64,000 nt of DNA from the NCBI RefSeq assembly GCF_002113025.1, contig NZ_NEJH01000005.1:1-64000 (forward strand), in the 5' to 3' direction. This DNA comes from Pseudomonas sp. B28(2017) (GTDB lineage: Bacteria > Pseudomonadota > Gammaproteobacteria > Pseudomonadales > Pseudomonadaceae). The position numbers and the translations under genes are program-made. The notes beneath the pieces are model-generated. The model ran no database searches and was not told the DNA's origin. It worked only from the letters and a program-made list of their open reading frames with translations. Below, piece by piece: positions 48,444-57,491 of the stretch; the first letter of the stretch is position 1; every line of letters starts with the position of its first letter.

Positions 48444-49625
48444 TCAGCTCAATTGCGCCAACGCCGTGGTCAGCCGCGTCATGTGCCCGGCGGTGGTGGT
48501 CAGCCCCGGAGTGATGCGGATGCACGGGCCGCAGGCCGCGCCGGTGCGTACCACGGTGAACAGGTTGTAGTCCTTGAGCAGCCGCTCGACCATCGCCTGC
48601 TGATCGGCCTGTGCGATGAAGCGCAAGGCCGTGATGCCGCAGTACAGTCGCGGGTCGTCCGGGGTCAGGACTTCGATGCCCGACAGTGCGCGTACGGGGC
48701 GGACCCACAGGTTGCGCAGGTAGTTGAGCCGCGAACCCTTGGCTGCCGCGCCGCCCATGGCGTGATGCTCCTCGAGTACCAGCGGCAAGGTCAGCAGCGC
48801 AGGAATGTTCGGTGTGCTGTACGGCGTACGGGCGCGAATGTCAGTGAGCGGGAAGTGCATTTCGCCCATGTCCGGGTCGATGTCGGCCAGGCGCTCGGGG
48901 GCGATGTAGATGAAGCCGAGCGTCAGCGGTGCGCCGATCCACTTGTGCAGGTTGTAGCCAGCGAAGGCGATACCAAGCCCGGCCAGATCAAATTCGAGTT
49001 GGCCGAGGGCATGGGCCCCGTCGAGGATGACGTCGATGCCATGTTCCTTCGCTGCGGCTGCAATCGCCTGTACCGGCATCACCAGGCCCGTGCGATGGGT
49101 GACGTGGGTCAGGGCCATCAGCTTCAGCCGCGGATGCCGTGCGAAGACTTCCCGATAGGTATTGAGCAGGCTGTCGAAGGTTGCCGGGTGTGCGTGTTCG
49201 ATCTCGATCACTTCGACACCACGATTGCGTGCCAGCCAGCGCATGGCGCCTTTGACCGTGTCGTATTCCAGGTCGCAAACCAGTACCTGATCGCCGGGCT
49301 GCAGCCGGTTGTAGTTGCGGATCAGCGACTGCAAACCTTCCGACGCGTTACGGGTCAGGGCGATGCTGTCGGCGGGTGCGCCTGTCAACCTGGCCAGTTG
49401 CGCGCGAATCTTCAGGCTGTCGCCCTGTTCGAAGCGCTGGCGCACGTAGACCGAATTGCTGCGATTGATGAGCTCGATGTTGCGCTGGTATTCCTCGACC
49501 ACCGTGCGCGACATGCGACCGAAGTAACCGTTCTCCAGGTTGAGCGGGCCGGGTTCGACATCGTAGCGGTCGGCAAAGGTTTGCCAGAAGGCTTCATCAC
49601 GGGCACGGCGGGTGTTGTCGGGCAT
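48444..49625 (-). CDS. Class V aminotransferase-fold PLP enzyme (isopenicillin-N-epimerase-like)
   Basis: A 393-residue PLP-dependent enzyme of the class V aminotransferase/cysteine desulfurase fold. The PLP lysine is in AGYNLHKWIGAP, and the cofactor aspartate region is DVILDGAHALGQL. The overall look matches proteins annotated as isopenicillin N epimerase-like, whose true reactions vary (epimerase, lyase or aminotransferase). No signal peptide was seen. It probably forms an operon with the DUF3820 gene upstream (19-base gap). Confidence 0.8.
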   Translation of the reverse strand: MPDNTRRARDEAFWQTFADRYDVEPGPLNLENGYFGRMSRTVVEEYQRNIELINRSNSVYVRQRFEQGDSLKIRAQLARLTGAPADSIALTRNASEGLQSLIRNYNRLQPGDQVLVCDLEYDTVKGAMRWLARNRGVEVIEIEHAHPATFDSLLNTYREVFARHPRLKLMALTHVTHRTGLVMPVQAIAAAAKEHGIDVILDGAHALGQLEFDLAGLGIAFAGYNLHKWIGAPLTLGFIYIAPERLADIDPDMGEMHFPLTDIRARTPYSTPNIPALLTLPLVLEEHHAMGGAAAKGSRLNYLRNLWVRPVRALSGIEVLTPDDPRLYCGITALRFIAQADQQAMVERLLKDYNLFTVVRTGAACGPCIRITPGLTTTAGHMTRLTTALAQLS

Positions 49626-49644
49626 GGGTTACTCGGTAGGTGAT

Positions 49645-49881
49645 TCAGTGGCGCGGGGCCGGTTTGCCGTGTTTGGCGCGTAGCGGTTCGAGCAGGTCCG
49701 ACAAGCCGTTGTGATCGATTTCCTGCATCAGGGCCAGCAGGCCGCCCAACTCGCCGTGAGGGAAACCCTCCCGGGCGAACCAGTTCAGGTAAGGGCCGGG
49801 CAGGTCGGCAATGATTCGACCCTTGTATTTGCCGAAAGGCATTTCGCGGGTGATCAGCAGTTCGAGCTTTTCAGGATTCAT
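49645..49881 (-). CDS. DUF3820 small protein
   Basis: A 78-residue protein with MPFGKYKGRIIADLPGPYLNWF, the hallmark of DUF3820, also called putative quorum-sensing-regulated virulence factor in Pseudomonas. It resembles a short piece found in some exonucleases. The function is unproven. It precedes the PLP-enzyme gene on the same strand. Confidence 0.8.
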   Translation of the reverse strand: MNPEKLELLITREMPFGKYKGRIIADLPGPYLNWFAREGFPHGELGGLLALMQEIDHNGLSDLLEPLRAKHGKPAPRH

Positions 49882-49943
49882 CGGTCGGTCGTCTTGATTC
49901 AGTCAGTCTGGAAAATACAGACATTCTGCATGCAGGCCAATTC

Positions 49944-50069
49944 ATGGAGAAAATCAACAAGCACAACCTGGTGGGCATTCGTGACCTGGTTGAGCGTCAG
50001 TATCCTGGTGTCCAGCGCAATCACGATCAGGACAAGGCCCTGCGTAACCAGGCGCGTGCCCGTTCGTAA
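49944..50069 (+). CDS. 41-residue basic protein, unknown
   Basis: A short ORF (MEKINKHNLVGIRDLVERQY...) with strongly Pseudomonas-like codon choice (CTG, GTG, CGT, CAG, GAC) and AGG about 8 bases upstream. It is rich in Arg, Lys, Gln and Asn with no hydrophobic segment. I do not recognise it. It stands alone between the divergent DUF3820 gene and a REP palindrome. Confidence 0.5.
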   Translation: MEKINKHNLVGIRDLVERQYPGVQRNHDQDKALRNQARARS

Positions 50070-50091
50070 GCCAGGCTGAGCTGAAGTAAAT

Positions 50092-50117
50092 GTGGGAGCG
50101 AGCCTGCTCGCTCCCAG
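50092..50117. repeat. REP palindrome
   Basis: GTGGGAGCGAGC and GCTCGCTCCCA pair around CT. Same compact form as at 13683 and 58047. Confidence 0.85.
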
Positions 50118-50140
50118 ATTGTTTGTTTTTGAGCGGTCAA

Positions 50141-50620
50141 TCAGCCGATGCTGATGGCCGGCAGCGTGGTCAACGTCACGCTCTGTTGCTTGCGTGGTGC
50201 GAGGATTTCCGCCTCGCCATCCACCACCAGTTCATCGCGCTGGTTGAACACGCGAGTGGCAATGCGTACGCGAAACTTCGGCAGTTTTTCGAGAATTTCC
50301 AGGCGTACGGTCAGGGTATCGCCGATCTTCACCGGTTTCTGAAAGCTCATTTGCTGGCCGATGTAGATAGTCCCCGGTCCAGGCAGTTCGCAGGCAACCG
50401 CCGCGCTGATCAGCGCACCGCTGAACATGCCGTGGGCGATGCGCTCCTTGAACATGGTGCTGGCGGCGTATTCGGCATCCAGGTGCACCGGGTTGTGATC
50501 GCCGGACATCGCGGCGAACAACTGAATGTCGCGCTCTTCGACGGTCTTGCTGAAGCTGGCGGTCTGGCCGATTTCGAGGGCTTCGTAAGGGGTGTTGGTA
50601 ACCTGGGTCATCTGTCTCAA
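50141..50620 (-). CDS. phaJ: MaoC-like (R)-specific enoyl-CoA hydratase (PhaJ1/PA3302-like)
   Basis: A 159-residue single hot-dog-fold hydratase. The catalytic Asp-His pair is in SGDHNPVHLDAEYA (about 36-49), and FKERIAHGMFSGALISA is the MaoC signature. It would hydrate trans-2-enoyl-CoA to (R)-3-hydroxyacyl-CoA, linking beta-oxidation to polyhydroxyalkanoate or rhamnolipid precursors. The order hydratase-lipase-fadD2-fadD1 matches PA3302-PA3299 of P. aeruginosa. Confidence 0.85.
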   Translation of the reverse strand: MRQMTQVTNTPYEALEIGQTASFSKTVEERDIQLFAAMSGDHNPVHLDAEYAASTMFKERIAHGMFSGALISAAVACELPGPGTIYIGQQMSFQKPVKIGDTLTVRLEILEKLPKFRVRIATRVFNQRDELVVDGEAEILAPRKQQSVTLTTLPAISIG

Positions 50621-50654
50621 TTCCTGTGACGAATTAAAAAATTCACAAATAAAG

Positions 50655-51599
50655 CTATTCGGACCGGTGCGGCCGAGGCGTGCTCAAGGCCTGTGCGATC
50701 CAGTTCAGCACATCGGCGATGATTTCATCGCGGTTGCTCTCGTTGAACAGTTCGTGCCGTGCCTGCGGGTAAACGGTCAGTTGCAGGTGCTGGCTGCCGG
50801 CCGCCCGCAGCGCGTCGGCCAGATCCTTGAGACGTTTGCCTTCGCTCACCGGATCACATTCACCGCCAATCACCAGCAACGGCAGGCCCGGGTCGATCTG
50901 CGCGAGATTGGACGCTTTGCTGATTTGCTGCAAGCCACCGAGCAAGTCGATCCACAGTTGATTGGTGCAACGGAAACCGCAGAGCGGGTCGTTGACGTAC
51001 AGATCGACCTGCGCCGGATCACGGCTGAGCCAGTCGAACGGCGTGCGTGCCGGTTTGAACTTGTTGTTGAACGAGCCGAACGACAGCCATTCGATCAATG
51101 CGCTACGCCCTTGGCGGCCCTGGCGCAGGCGTTCGAAACGGGCGATTTGCCGTGCCGCGCGATAAAGCGCCACAGGCTGGAAGTTCGAGCCGCTGAGGAT
51201 TGCCCCGTGCAGGCTGGCGCTGTGGTGCAGCAGATAAGCCTGGGCAACGTAGCTGCCCATGCTGTGACCGAGCAGTACGATCGGTATGCCAGGGTGCTGC
51301 TGGCCGATGTGCTGGTTGAGGCAGGCCAGGTCGCTCACGACCTTGGACCAGCCATTGTCATCGGCGAAATGCCCCAGTGTCCCGTTTTCGGCAGTTTTGC
51401 CATGTCCACGCAGGTCCGGTGCGCACACGCCATAGCCCTGATCACAGAGTTTTTGCGCAAGGGGTCCATAGCGACCGCTGTGTTCGGCCATGCCATGGGC
51501 CAGCAGAATCATTGCCTTGAGGCTGCCCTCGGGTAGCCACTGGTTGACGAAGAGGCGGCTGTGGTCGCTCGTGGTCAGCCAGAATGTGTCATGGATCAT
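50655..51599 (-). CDS. Serine hydrolase, monoacylglycerol lipase/lysophospholipase-like
   Basis: An alpha/beta hydrolase of about 314 residues (Hydrolase_4 family). It has the oxyanion HG in LLAHGMAEHSGRY, the nucleophile in LGHSMGSYVA, an aspartate in VIGGECDPVS and a histidine in PQARHELFNE. The ATG at 51599 has AAAGGA 6 bases upstream; the longer ORF start at 51659 was rejected. It should release fatty acids that the adjacent FadD ligases can activate. Confidence 0.85.
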   Translation of the reverse strand: MIHDTFWLTTSDHSRLFVNQWLPEGSLKAMILLAHGMAEHSGRYGPLAQKLCDQGYGVCAPDLRGHGKTAENGTLGHFADDNGWSKVVSDLACLNQHIGQQHPGIPIVLLGHSMGSYVAQAYLLHHSASLHGAILSGSNFQPVALYRAARQIARFERLRQGRQGRSALIEWLSFGSFNNKFKPARTPFDWLSRDPAQVDLYVNDPLCGFRCTNQLWIDLLGGLQQISKASNLAQIDPGLPLLVIGGECDPVSEGKRLKDLADALRAAGSQHLQLTVYPQARHELFNESNRDEIIADVLNWIAQALSTPRPHRSE

Positions 51600-51844
51600 G
51601 GCGGTTCCTTTGCATGAGGCTGCCTGGTCGCAAACAGCTCGTTGCAGTTTATAGCGCATCCTTGGCCGGGCGTCTGATCAGCTTGCGCCACGGCAAGAAG
51701 ATTCATGGGATCAATGACGGCGGTGGGCATATTTGCCTGCTACGTCATAACTGCTAGTGTCCGTGAAGCTCCGCTTTTTGCATTTTTTTTGAAAAATGAC
51801 AGAAAAGTGGCCCCGGATAGATTCAGGTAAAGAGGACAAGAACA

Positions 51845-53533
51845 ATGCAACCTGATTTCTGGAATGACAAACGCCCGGCCGGAGTACCCCTGGATATCGA
51901 TCCGGGAGCCTACAAGTCGGTGATCGAGGTGTTCGAGCGTTCCTGCAAGAAGTTTGCTGACCGCCCGGCGTTCAGCAACATGGGCGTGACCCTGACCTAC
52001 GCGGAGCTGGAACGCCAAAGTGCGGCCTTCGCCGGTTATCTGCAAGGCCACACCGACCTGGTGGTAGGGGACCGGATCGCGGTGCAGATGCCCAACGTCC
52101 TGCATTACCCGATTGCCGTGTTCGGGGCCTTGCGCGCCGGGTTGATCGTGGTCAACACCAACCCGTTGTACACCGCGCGGGAAATGCGACACCAGTTCAA
52201 GGATTCCGGTGCGCGGGCGCTGGTGTACCTGAACGTGTTCGGCCAGAAAGTCCAGGAAGTGCTCCCCGACACCGATATCCAGTACCTGATCGAAGCGAAG
52301 ATGGGCGACCTGATGCCTACCGCCAAGGGTTGGCTGGTCAACACGATGGTGAGCAAGGTCAAGAAGATGGTCCCGGACTATTTCTTGCCCCAGGCCGTTT
52401 CTTTCAAGAGCGCGTTGCGCATGGGCCGTGGCCTGGGTATCAAGCCGCTGAACGTCGGTCTCGACGACATTGCCGTGCTGCAATACACCGGCGGCACCAC
52501 CGGCCTGGCCAAGGGCGCGATGCTGAGCCACGGCAACCTGGTGGCGAACATGCAACAGGCACGGGCATGTCTTGGACAGTTCGGCAGCGACGGGCAACCG
52601 TTGTTGCGCGAAGGGCAGGAGGTCATGATCGCGCCGCTGCCGCTGTACCACATCTATGCCTTCACGGCGAACTGCATGTGCATGATGGTGACGGGCAACC
52701 ACAACGTGCTGATCACCAACCCGCGTGACATCGGTGGCTTCATCAAGGAACTGAAGAACTGGCGGTTCTCGGCGCTGCTGGGGCTCAACACGCTGTTCGT
52801 CGCGCTGATGGATCACCCGGACTTCAAGACCCTGGACTTCTCCAGCCTCAAGCTCACCAACTCCGGTGGCACTGCGCTGGTCAAGGCGACAGCCGAACGC
52901 TGGGAACAACTGACCGGTTGCCGCATCACCGAAGGTTACGGCCTGACCGAAACCTCGCCGGTGGCCTGTACCAACCCGTATGGCGACCAGTCGCGGATCG
53001 GTACGGTCGGCTTGCCGGTGCCGGGCACTGCGCTGAAAGTCATCAGCGATGACGGCGTCGAACAACCTTTGGGCGAACGCGGCGAGTTGTGCATCAAGGG
53101 CCCGCAGATCATGAAGGGCTACTGGCAGAAACCTGATGCCACGGCCGAAGTGCTGGATGCCGAGGGCTGGTTCAAGTCCGGTGATATCGCGGTGATCGAC
53201 CCGGACGGATTCGTGCGTATCGTCGATCGCAAGAAGGACATGATCATTGTCTCGGGTTTCAACGTGTACCCGAACGAGATCGAAGACGTGGTGATGGCAC
53301 ACCCGAAAGTCGCCAACTGTGCGGTCATCGGTGTGCCAGACGAGCGGTCGGGGGAGGCGGTGAAGCTGTTCGTGGTGGCCCGTGAAGCGGGCGTCAGCCT
53401 TGAAGAGCTGAAGGCTTACTGTAAGGAGAACTTCACGGCGTACAAGGTACCCAAGCACATCGTGCTGCGCGAATCGCTGCCGATGACGCCGGTGGGCAAG
53501 ATCCTGCGGCGGGAGTTGCGTGATATTGCCTGA
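51845..53533 (+). CDS. fadD2: Long-chain fatty-acid-CoA ligase FadD2
   Basis: A 562-residue ATP-dependent ligase. Its motifs are the P-loop-like QYTGGTTGLAKGA (about 216-228), the adenylate-binding YGLTETSP, GWFKSGDIAVID and the FACS signature DRKKDMIIVSGFNVYPNEIE. The C-terminal lysine is in PVGKILRREL. The position next to the lipase gene and the start MQPDFWNDKR match FadD2 of P. aeruginosa. AAGAACAA overlaps its start and could be a Crc/Hfq site. Confidence 0.93.
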   Translation: MQPDFWNDKRPAGVPLDIDPGAYKSVIEVFERSCKKFADRPAFSNMGVTLTYAELERQSAAFAGYLQGHTDLVVGDRIAVQMPNVLHYPIAVFGALRAGLIVVNTNPLYTAREMRHQFKDSGARALVYLNVFGQKVQEVLPDTDIQYLIEAKMGDLMPTAKGWLVNTMVSKVKKMVPDYFLPQAVSFKSALRMGRGLGIKPLNVGLDDIAVLQYTGGTTGLAKGAMLSHGNLVANMQQARACLGQFGSDGQPLLREGQEVMIAPLPLYHIYAFTANCMCMMVTGNHNVLITNPRDIGGFIKELKNWRFSALLGLNTLFVALMDHPDFKTLDFSSLKLTNSGGTALVKATAERWEQLTGCRITEGYGLTETSPVACTNPYGDQSRIGTVGLPVPGTALKVISDDGVEQPLGERGELCIKGPQIMKGYWQKPDATAEVLDAEGWFKSGDIAVIDPDGFVRIVDRKKDMIIVSGFNVYPNEIEDVVMAHPKVANCAVIGVPDERSGEAVKLFVVAREAGVSLEELKAYCKENFTAYKVPKHIVLRESLPMTPVGKILRRELRDIA

Positions 53534-53932
53534 TTGGTGAATGGCCGCGCTTTGCGCGGATCGTCGGAACGCCGCCCGGGGCAAGCCACGCTCTCACAGG
53601 GTTCGTGTCGTACACAATGGATGTGAACGACACGAACCCTGTGAGAGCGTGGCTTGCCCGCGATGCTTTTTGGGGAGAGCAAAAGCCCCGGTTTTCGTGG
53701 GCTTCAGAGCTTTATAGGTTTTTTGCTCTAAAATGACTGCTTGTGATTCTTGAGTCACAAATGTGACCGTAGAGCCTGCTTTTGGCTCTAGTCGACCCTT
53801 TGCAAAGCTGCTACTCTCGGCGCGCTTTGTGACTTCTCGGCCTTCTATCAGCCAGATTCACCAATGGCCAAACACCAATAATAATCGCATCAAATGCGGT
53901 GCTGAATTCGCGTTGCTGAGGAGTGGGCTTCC
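53534..53932. promoter_or_regulatory. fadD2-fadD1 intergenic region
   Basis: These 399 bases hold no gene. They contain the 20-base REP-associated block (53560-53579) and the 36-base cruciform. A perfect inverted repeat TTGTGA-N8-TCACAA lies at 53741-53760, and a hairpin TAGAGCC-N7-GGCTCTA at 53770-53790. The last two stand in an AT-richer stretch that probably holds the fadD1 promoter. The inverted repeat resembles a CRP/Vfr half-site pair (TGTGA/TCACA) but with 8 instead of 6 bases between. Confidence 0.55.
53580..53658. repeat. Large inverted repeat, 36-base arms
   Basis: The left arm 53580-53615 (starting GGCAAGCCACGCTCTCACAG) and right arm 53623-53658 are complementary at 35 of 36 positions, with only 7 bases between. 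This is much longer and tighter than the other REP doublets, whose arms are about 20 bases. Confidence 0.9.
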
Positions 53933-55633
53933 ATGATCGAAGACTTTTGGAAGGATAAGTACCCAGCTGGGATTGCTGCCGACATCAATCCAGACGAGTA
54001 TCCGAATATTCAGGCAGTGTTGAAGCAATCCTGCCAACGCTTCGCCAACAAGCCGGCATTCAGCAACCTGGGCAAGACACTCACCTACGGTGAGCTGTAC
54101 GAATTGTCCGGTGCGTTTGCCGCTTACCTGCAACAGCATACCGACTTGCAGCCCGGCGATCGAATCGCCGTGCAACTGCCCAACGTGTTGCAGTACCCGG
54201 TTGCCGTCTTCGGCGCCATCCGCGCCGGGCTGATCGTGGTCAACACCAACCCGCTGTACACCGCGCGGGAAATGGAACACCAATTCAACGACTCCGGTGC
54301 CAAGGCCCTGGTCTGCCTGGCCAACATGGCGCACCTGGCTGAAACCGTGGTGCCGAAAACCGGCGTCAAGCATGTGATCGTCACCGAAGTCGCCGACCTG
54401 CTGCCGCCGCTCAAGCGCTTGCTGGTCAATAGCGTCATCAAGTATGTGAAGAAGATGGTGCCGGCCTATCACTTGCCAAAAGCCGTCAAGTTCAACGACG
54501 TGCTGAGCAAAGGCCTGGGCCAGCCAGTGGCGGAAGCCAGCCCGGCCAGCAGCGATGTCGCGGTGCTGCAATACACCGGCGGCACCACCGGCGTGGCCAA
54601 GGGTGCGATGCTGACCCACCGCAACCTGGTGGCGAACATGCTGCAGTGCAAGGCGCTGATGGGTTCCAACCTCAATGAAGGTTGCGAGGTCCTGATCACG
54701 CCGCTGCCGCTGTACCACATCTATGCGTTCACCTTTCACTGCATGGCAATGATGCTGGCGGGTAACCACAACATCCTGATCAGCAATCCGCGCGACCTGC
54801 CGGCGATGGTCAAGGAACTGTCGAAGTGGAAGTTCAGCGGCTTTGTCGGTTTGAACACGCTGTTCGTGGCCCTGTGCAACAACGAAGGTTTCCGCAAGCT
54901 GGACTTCTCCGCGCTGAAAGTGACCTTGTCGGGCGGCATGGCCCTGCAACTGGCCGCGGCCGAACGCTGGAAAGCGGTGACCGGTTGTGGCATCTGCGAA
55001 GGCTACGGCATGACCGAAACCAGCCCGGTGGCGACGGTGAACCCGATTCAGCACATCCAGGTCGGCACCATTGGCATTCCGGTGCCGTCGACCCTGTGCA
55101 AAGTCATCAACGATGCCGGTGTCGAGCAGCCGCTGGGCGAAATCGGCGAACTTTGCGTGAAGGGCCCGCAAGTCATGAAGGGGTACTGGCAGCGCCAGGA
55201 AGCCACCGACGAGATCCTCGACAGCGAAGGCTGGTTGAAGACCGGTGACATCGCGCTGATCCAGCCCGATGGCTACATGCGTATTGTCGATCGCAAGAAA
55301 GACATGATCCTGGTTTCCGGTTTCAACGTGTACCCGAACGAGCTCGAAGACGTGCTGGCTACCCTGCCGGGCGTGCTGCAATGCGCGGCCATCGGCGTGC
55401 CGGACGAAAAGTCGGGCGAGGCGATCAAGATTTTCATCGTTGCCAAGCCGGGCGTGACCCTGACCAAGGAACAGGTGATGGAGCACATGCGCGCCAACGT
55501 CACCGGTTACAAGGTCCCGCGCGCCGTGGAATTCCGCGATGCACTGCCGACCACCAACGTCGGCAAGATCCTGCGTCGAGAATTGCGCGATGAAGAGCTG
55601 AAGAAGATCAACGCGAAGAAAGCCACTGCGTAA
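53933..55633 (+). CDS. fadD1: Long-chain fatty-acid-CoA ligase FadD1
   Basis: A 566-residue paralogue of the upstream ligase with the same motifs: QYTGGTTGVAKGA, YGMTETSP, GWLKTGDIALI, DRKKDMILVSGFNVYPNELE, and TTNVGKILRREL at the end. MIEDFWKDKYPAGIAADINPD matches the start of P. aeruginosa FadD1 as I remember it. It has its own promoter region and a strong terminator. Confidence 0.94.
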   Translation: MIEDFWKDKYPAGIAADINPDEYPNIQAVLKQSCQRFANKPAFSNLGKTLTYGELYELSGAFAAYLQQHTDLQPGDRIAVQLPNVLQYPVAVFGAIRAGLIVVNTNPLYTAREMEHQFNDSGAKALVCLANMAHLAETVVPKTGVKHVIVTEVADLLPPLKRLLVNSVIKYVKKMVPAYHLPKAVKFNDVLSKGLGQPVAEASPASSDVAVLQYTGGTTGVAKGAMLTHRNLVANMLQCKALMGSNLNEGCEVLITPLPLYHIYAFTFHCMAMMLAGNHNILISNPRDLPAMVKELSKWKFSGFVGLNTLFVALCNNEGFRKLDFSALKVTLSGGMALQLAAAERWKAVTGCGICEGYGMTETSPVATVNPIQHIQVGTIGIPVPSTLCKVINDAGVEQPLGEIGELCVKGPQVMKGYWQRQEATDEILDSEGWLKTGDIALIQPDGYMRIVDRKKDMILVSGFNVYPNELEDVLATLPGVLQCAAIGVPDEKSGEAIKIFIVAKPGVTLTKEQVMEHMRANVTGYKVPRAVEFRDALPTTNVGKILRRELRDEELKKINAKKATA

Positions 55634-55638
55634 TCAAC

Positions 55639-55666
55639 AAAAAGCCCCGCCGATGCGGGGCTTTTT
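55639..55666 (+). terminator. Terminator after fadD1
   Basis: AAAAGCCCCGC and GCGGGGCTTTT pair around CGAT. The A and T tracts on both sides allow it to work in both directions. Confidence 0.92.
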
Positions 55667-55705
55667 GTTGGTCGACAGGGAAAACTCAGCGTCTGTCAGA
55701 CCGCT

Positions 55706-55789
55706 TTCGCGAGCAGGCTCGCTCCCACATGTGACCGCATTCTTTCTGACGAAACTCGGTTGAATGTGGGAGCGAGCCTGCTCGCGAAG
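55706..55789. repeat. REPIN
   Basis: CGCGAGCAGGCTCGCTCCCA and the inverse GTGGGAGCGAGCCTGCTCGC lie about 38 bases apart, between the convergent fadD1 and PA3298-like genes. Confidence 0.87.
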
Positions 55790-55798
55790 CTTTTTGTT

Positions 55799-56176
55799 TT
55801 ATTGGCGGAACGGCGCGAAGTTTACGTTGGCGCCTGCCGGGCGCATGTCCTGCAGGAAGGAGTCCTTGTCGGCGCTCAGTTCCAGGCTCAATGCAGCCTT
55901 GCGCTTGCCTTCATTGCGTACCACCAGGCCTTCGAGCTTCTCGCGCAGGAACACGGTCGGCACTTTCAGGTGCAGCAGTTCGTCGGTGTCCGGCGTGTGC
56001 ATCAGCAGGTGAATCCACTCGTACTGACCCACGGCCAGACGCGATACCGGGATGTCGAACCACCAGATATTGCGGTTGCGGTTCAATTCGGTGAAGTGGC
56101 AGTTGTTGACGCCAAGCACAGCACCGCCGAGTTCCTGGTTTCTGCGGGCAATGGCCTGCTTTTTATCGAGTTTCAT
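55799..56176 (-). CDS. Conserved hypothetical protein (PA3298-like)
   Basis: A 125-residue cytoplasmic protein beginning MKLDKKQAIARRNQELG. The position beside fadD1 and the sequence match PA3298 of P. aeruginosa as I remember it. No membrane segment or known catalytic motif is visible. The ATG at 56176 has TAGGAA 6 bases upstream. Longer in-frame starts up to 56500 run through non-coding-looking sequence and were rejected. Function unknown. Confidence 0.75.
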   Translation of the reverse strand: MKLDKKQAIARRNQELGGAVLGVNNCHFTELNRNRNIWWFDIPVSRLAVGQYEWIHLLMHTPDTDELLHLKVPTVFLREKLEGLVVRNEGKRKAALSLELSADKDSFLQDMRPAGANVNFAPFRQ

Positions 56177-56532
56177 AACATTCCTACGGGATTGGATCTT
56201 CAGCGCCATGGCCTGAATGTGTTGCGCATTCTCAGGGGTTGGCCCGCAAACATAAAGCGCAACCTGCACTGAACGATGAAATGTCGTGGTGGAAATAAAT
56301 GAAACTCCCTGCAAAAGCTCCCGGTCAACCTTGTGTAACGACTTTTCCTCCCATTGAAATGCCTTTAATGAAAAGAAGAAACGGCCATCCCCGGATGGCC
56401 ATTTTTGTGTCAGCCTGAACTTGCACACTGAATTTGTTTCAAAGTCGCCAACTGGGCTACCTTGGTGAAGGAAACGGCCCCAGAGTCGCCACGACTTCAA
56501 CCCAAATGCGTATGCGGCGAATGGAGACGCTA
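56177..56532. other. Intergenic region with an orphan terminator
   Basis: These 356 bases lie between divergent genes. The hairpin at 56383-56406 points rightward although no + strand gene precedes it for over 700 bases, so a short + strand transcript may end here. No ORF worth calling was seen. Confidence 0.4.
56383..56406 (+). terminator. Orphan terminator
   Basis: GGCCATCC and GGATGGCC pair around CC and are followed by A and five T. The left side has AAAAGAAGAAAC, a poor T tract in the other direction. Confidence 0.75.
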
Positions 56533-57489
56533 ATGATTTTTCCAGACATGAGAGGCTTGCCCCTGCACCGTGTGATGATGCGCACGGTCACCGAGTTCGT
56601 CGCCGACGAGATGTCGACCTATGCCTCGGCGCTGGCCTATCAAATGCTGTTTTCGCTGTTTCCGTTCATCCTGTTCCTGATTGCCCTGATCGGCTTCCTG
56701 CACCTGCCCGACTTCTTCTCCTGGCTGCGTCTGCAATCGGAACTGGTACTGCCGCCCCAGGCACTGGAACAGGTCAACCCGGTGATCGACCAGCTTCAGC
56801 AATCCAAGGGTGGATTGCTTTCGGTGGGGATCGTGATTGCGCTATATACCGCCTCTGCTGGCGTGCGGCTGATGATGAGTGCGATGAACGCTGCCTATGA
56901 CGTGGTAGAAGGGCGCCCGCTGTGGAAACGTTTTCCGTTGTCGATCATCTACACCGTCGGCATTGCCGGCATGCTGCTGATCGCCGCCGCGCTGATGGTG
57001 CTCGGGCCGCAGGTGATGGAGTGGATCGCTGCACAAGTCGGCCTTGAGTACTTTATCGTCACGCTCTGGACCATCGCACGCTGGCCGGTGATCGTGATTC
57101 TGCTGATGGTCGCGGTGGCGTTGATCTACTACGTCATGCCCGACGTCAAACAGGAGTTTCGCTTCATCACTCCAGGCTCGGTGCTGGCGGTGGTCGTGTG
57201 GATCATCGCCTCCCTGGGCTTCGGTTTGTACGTCAAGGAGTTCGCCAACTACAACGCCATGTATGGCAGTATCGGTGCAATCATTGTGCTATTGCTGTAC
57301 TTCTACATTTCCGCTGCGGTGCTACTGTTGGGCGCGGAGATGAACGCGGTGATCGAACACATGTCGCGGGAGGGCAAGGACCCTGGCGAAAAAGTGGCTG
57401 GCGAACATGGTCCCGTCCATGAGGAAAAGCACCATGTGTCGGGACTGGGGCGCGATCACTCACACAAACCGACCATTGATGAAACCTGA
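56533..57489 (+). CDS. YihY/BrkB-family inner-membrane protein
   Basis: A membrane protein of about 318 residues with six predicted helices. It has the family start ([23 protein letters not shown] at about 26-48, read in parts) and [26 protein letters not shown] near 245-270. A long His/Lys/Glu-rich cytoplasmic tail follows (last 45 residues). Once misnamed ribonuclease BN; the role is unclear, possibly transport. The ATG at 56533 has GGAG at the right spacing. It lies 2 bases before def. Confidence 0.87.
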   Translation: MIFPDMRGLPLHRVMMRTVTEFVADEMSTYASALAYQMLFSLFPFILFLIALIGFLHLPDFFSWLRLQSELVLPPQALEQVNPVIDQLQQSKGGLLSVGIVIALYTASAGVRLMMSAMNAAYDVVEGRPLWKRFPLSIIYTVGIAGMLLIAAALMVLGPQVMEWIAAQVGLEYFIVTLWTIARWPVIVILLMVAVALIYYVMPDVKQEFRFITPGSVLAVVVWIIASLGFGLYVKEFANYNAMYGSIGAIIVLLLYFYISAAVLLLGAEMNAVIEHMSREGKDPGEKVAGEHGPVHEEKHHVSGLGRDHSHKPTIDET

Positions 57490-57491
57490 TC

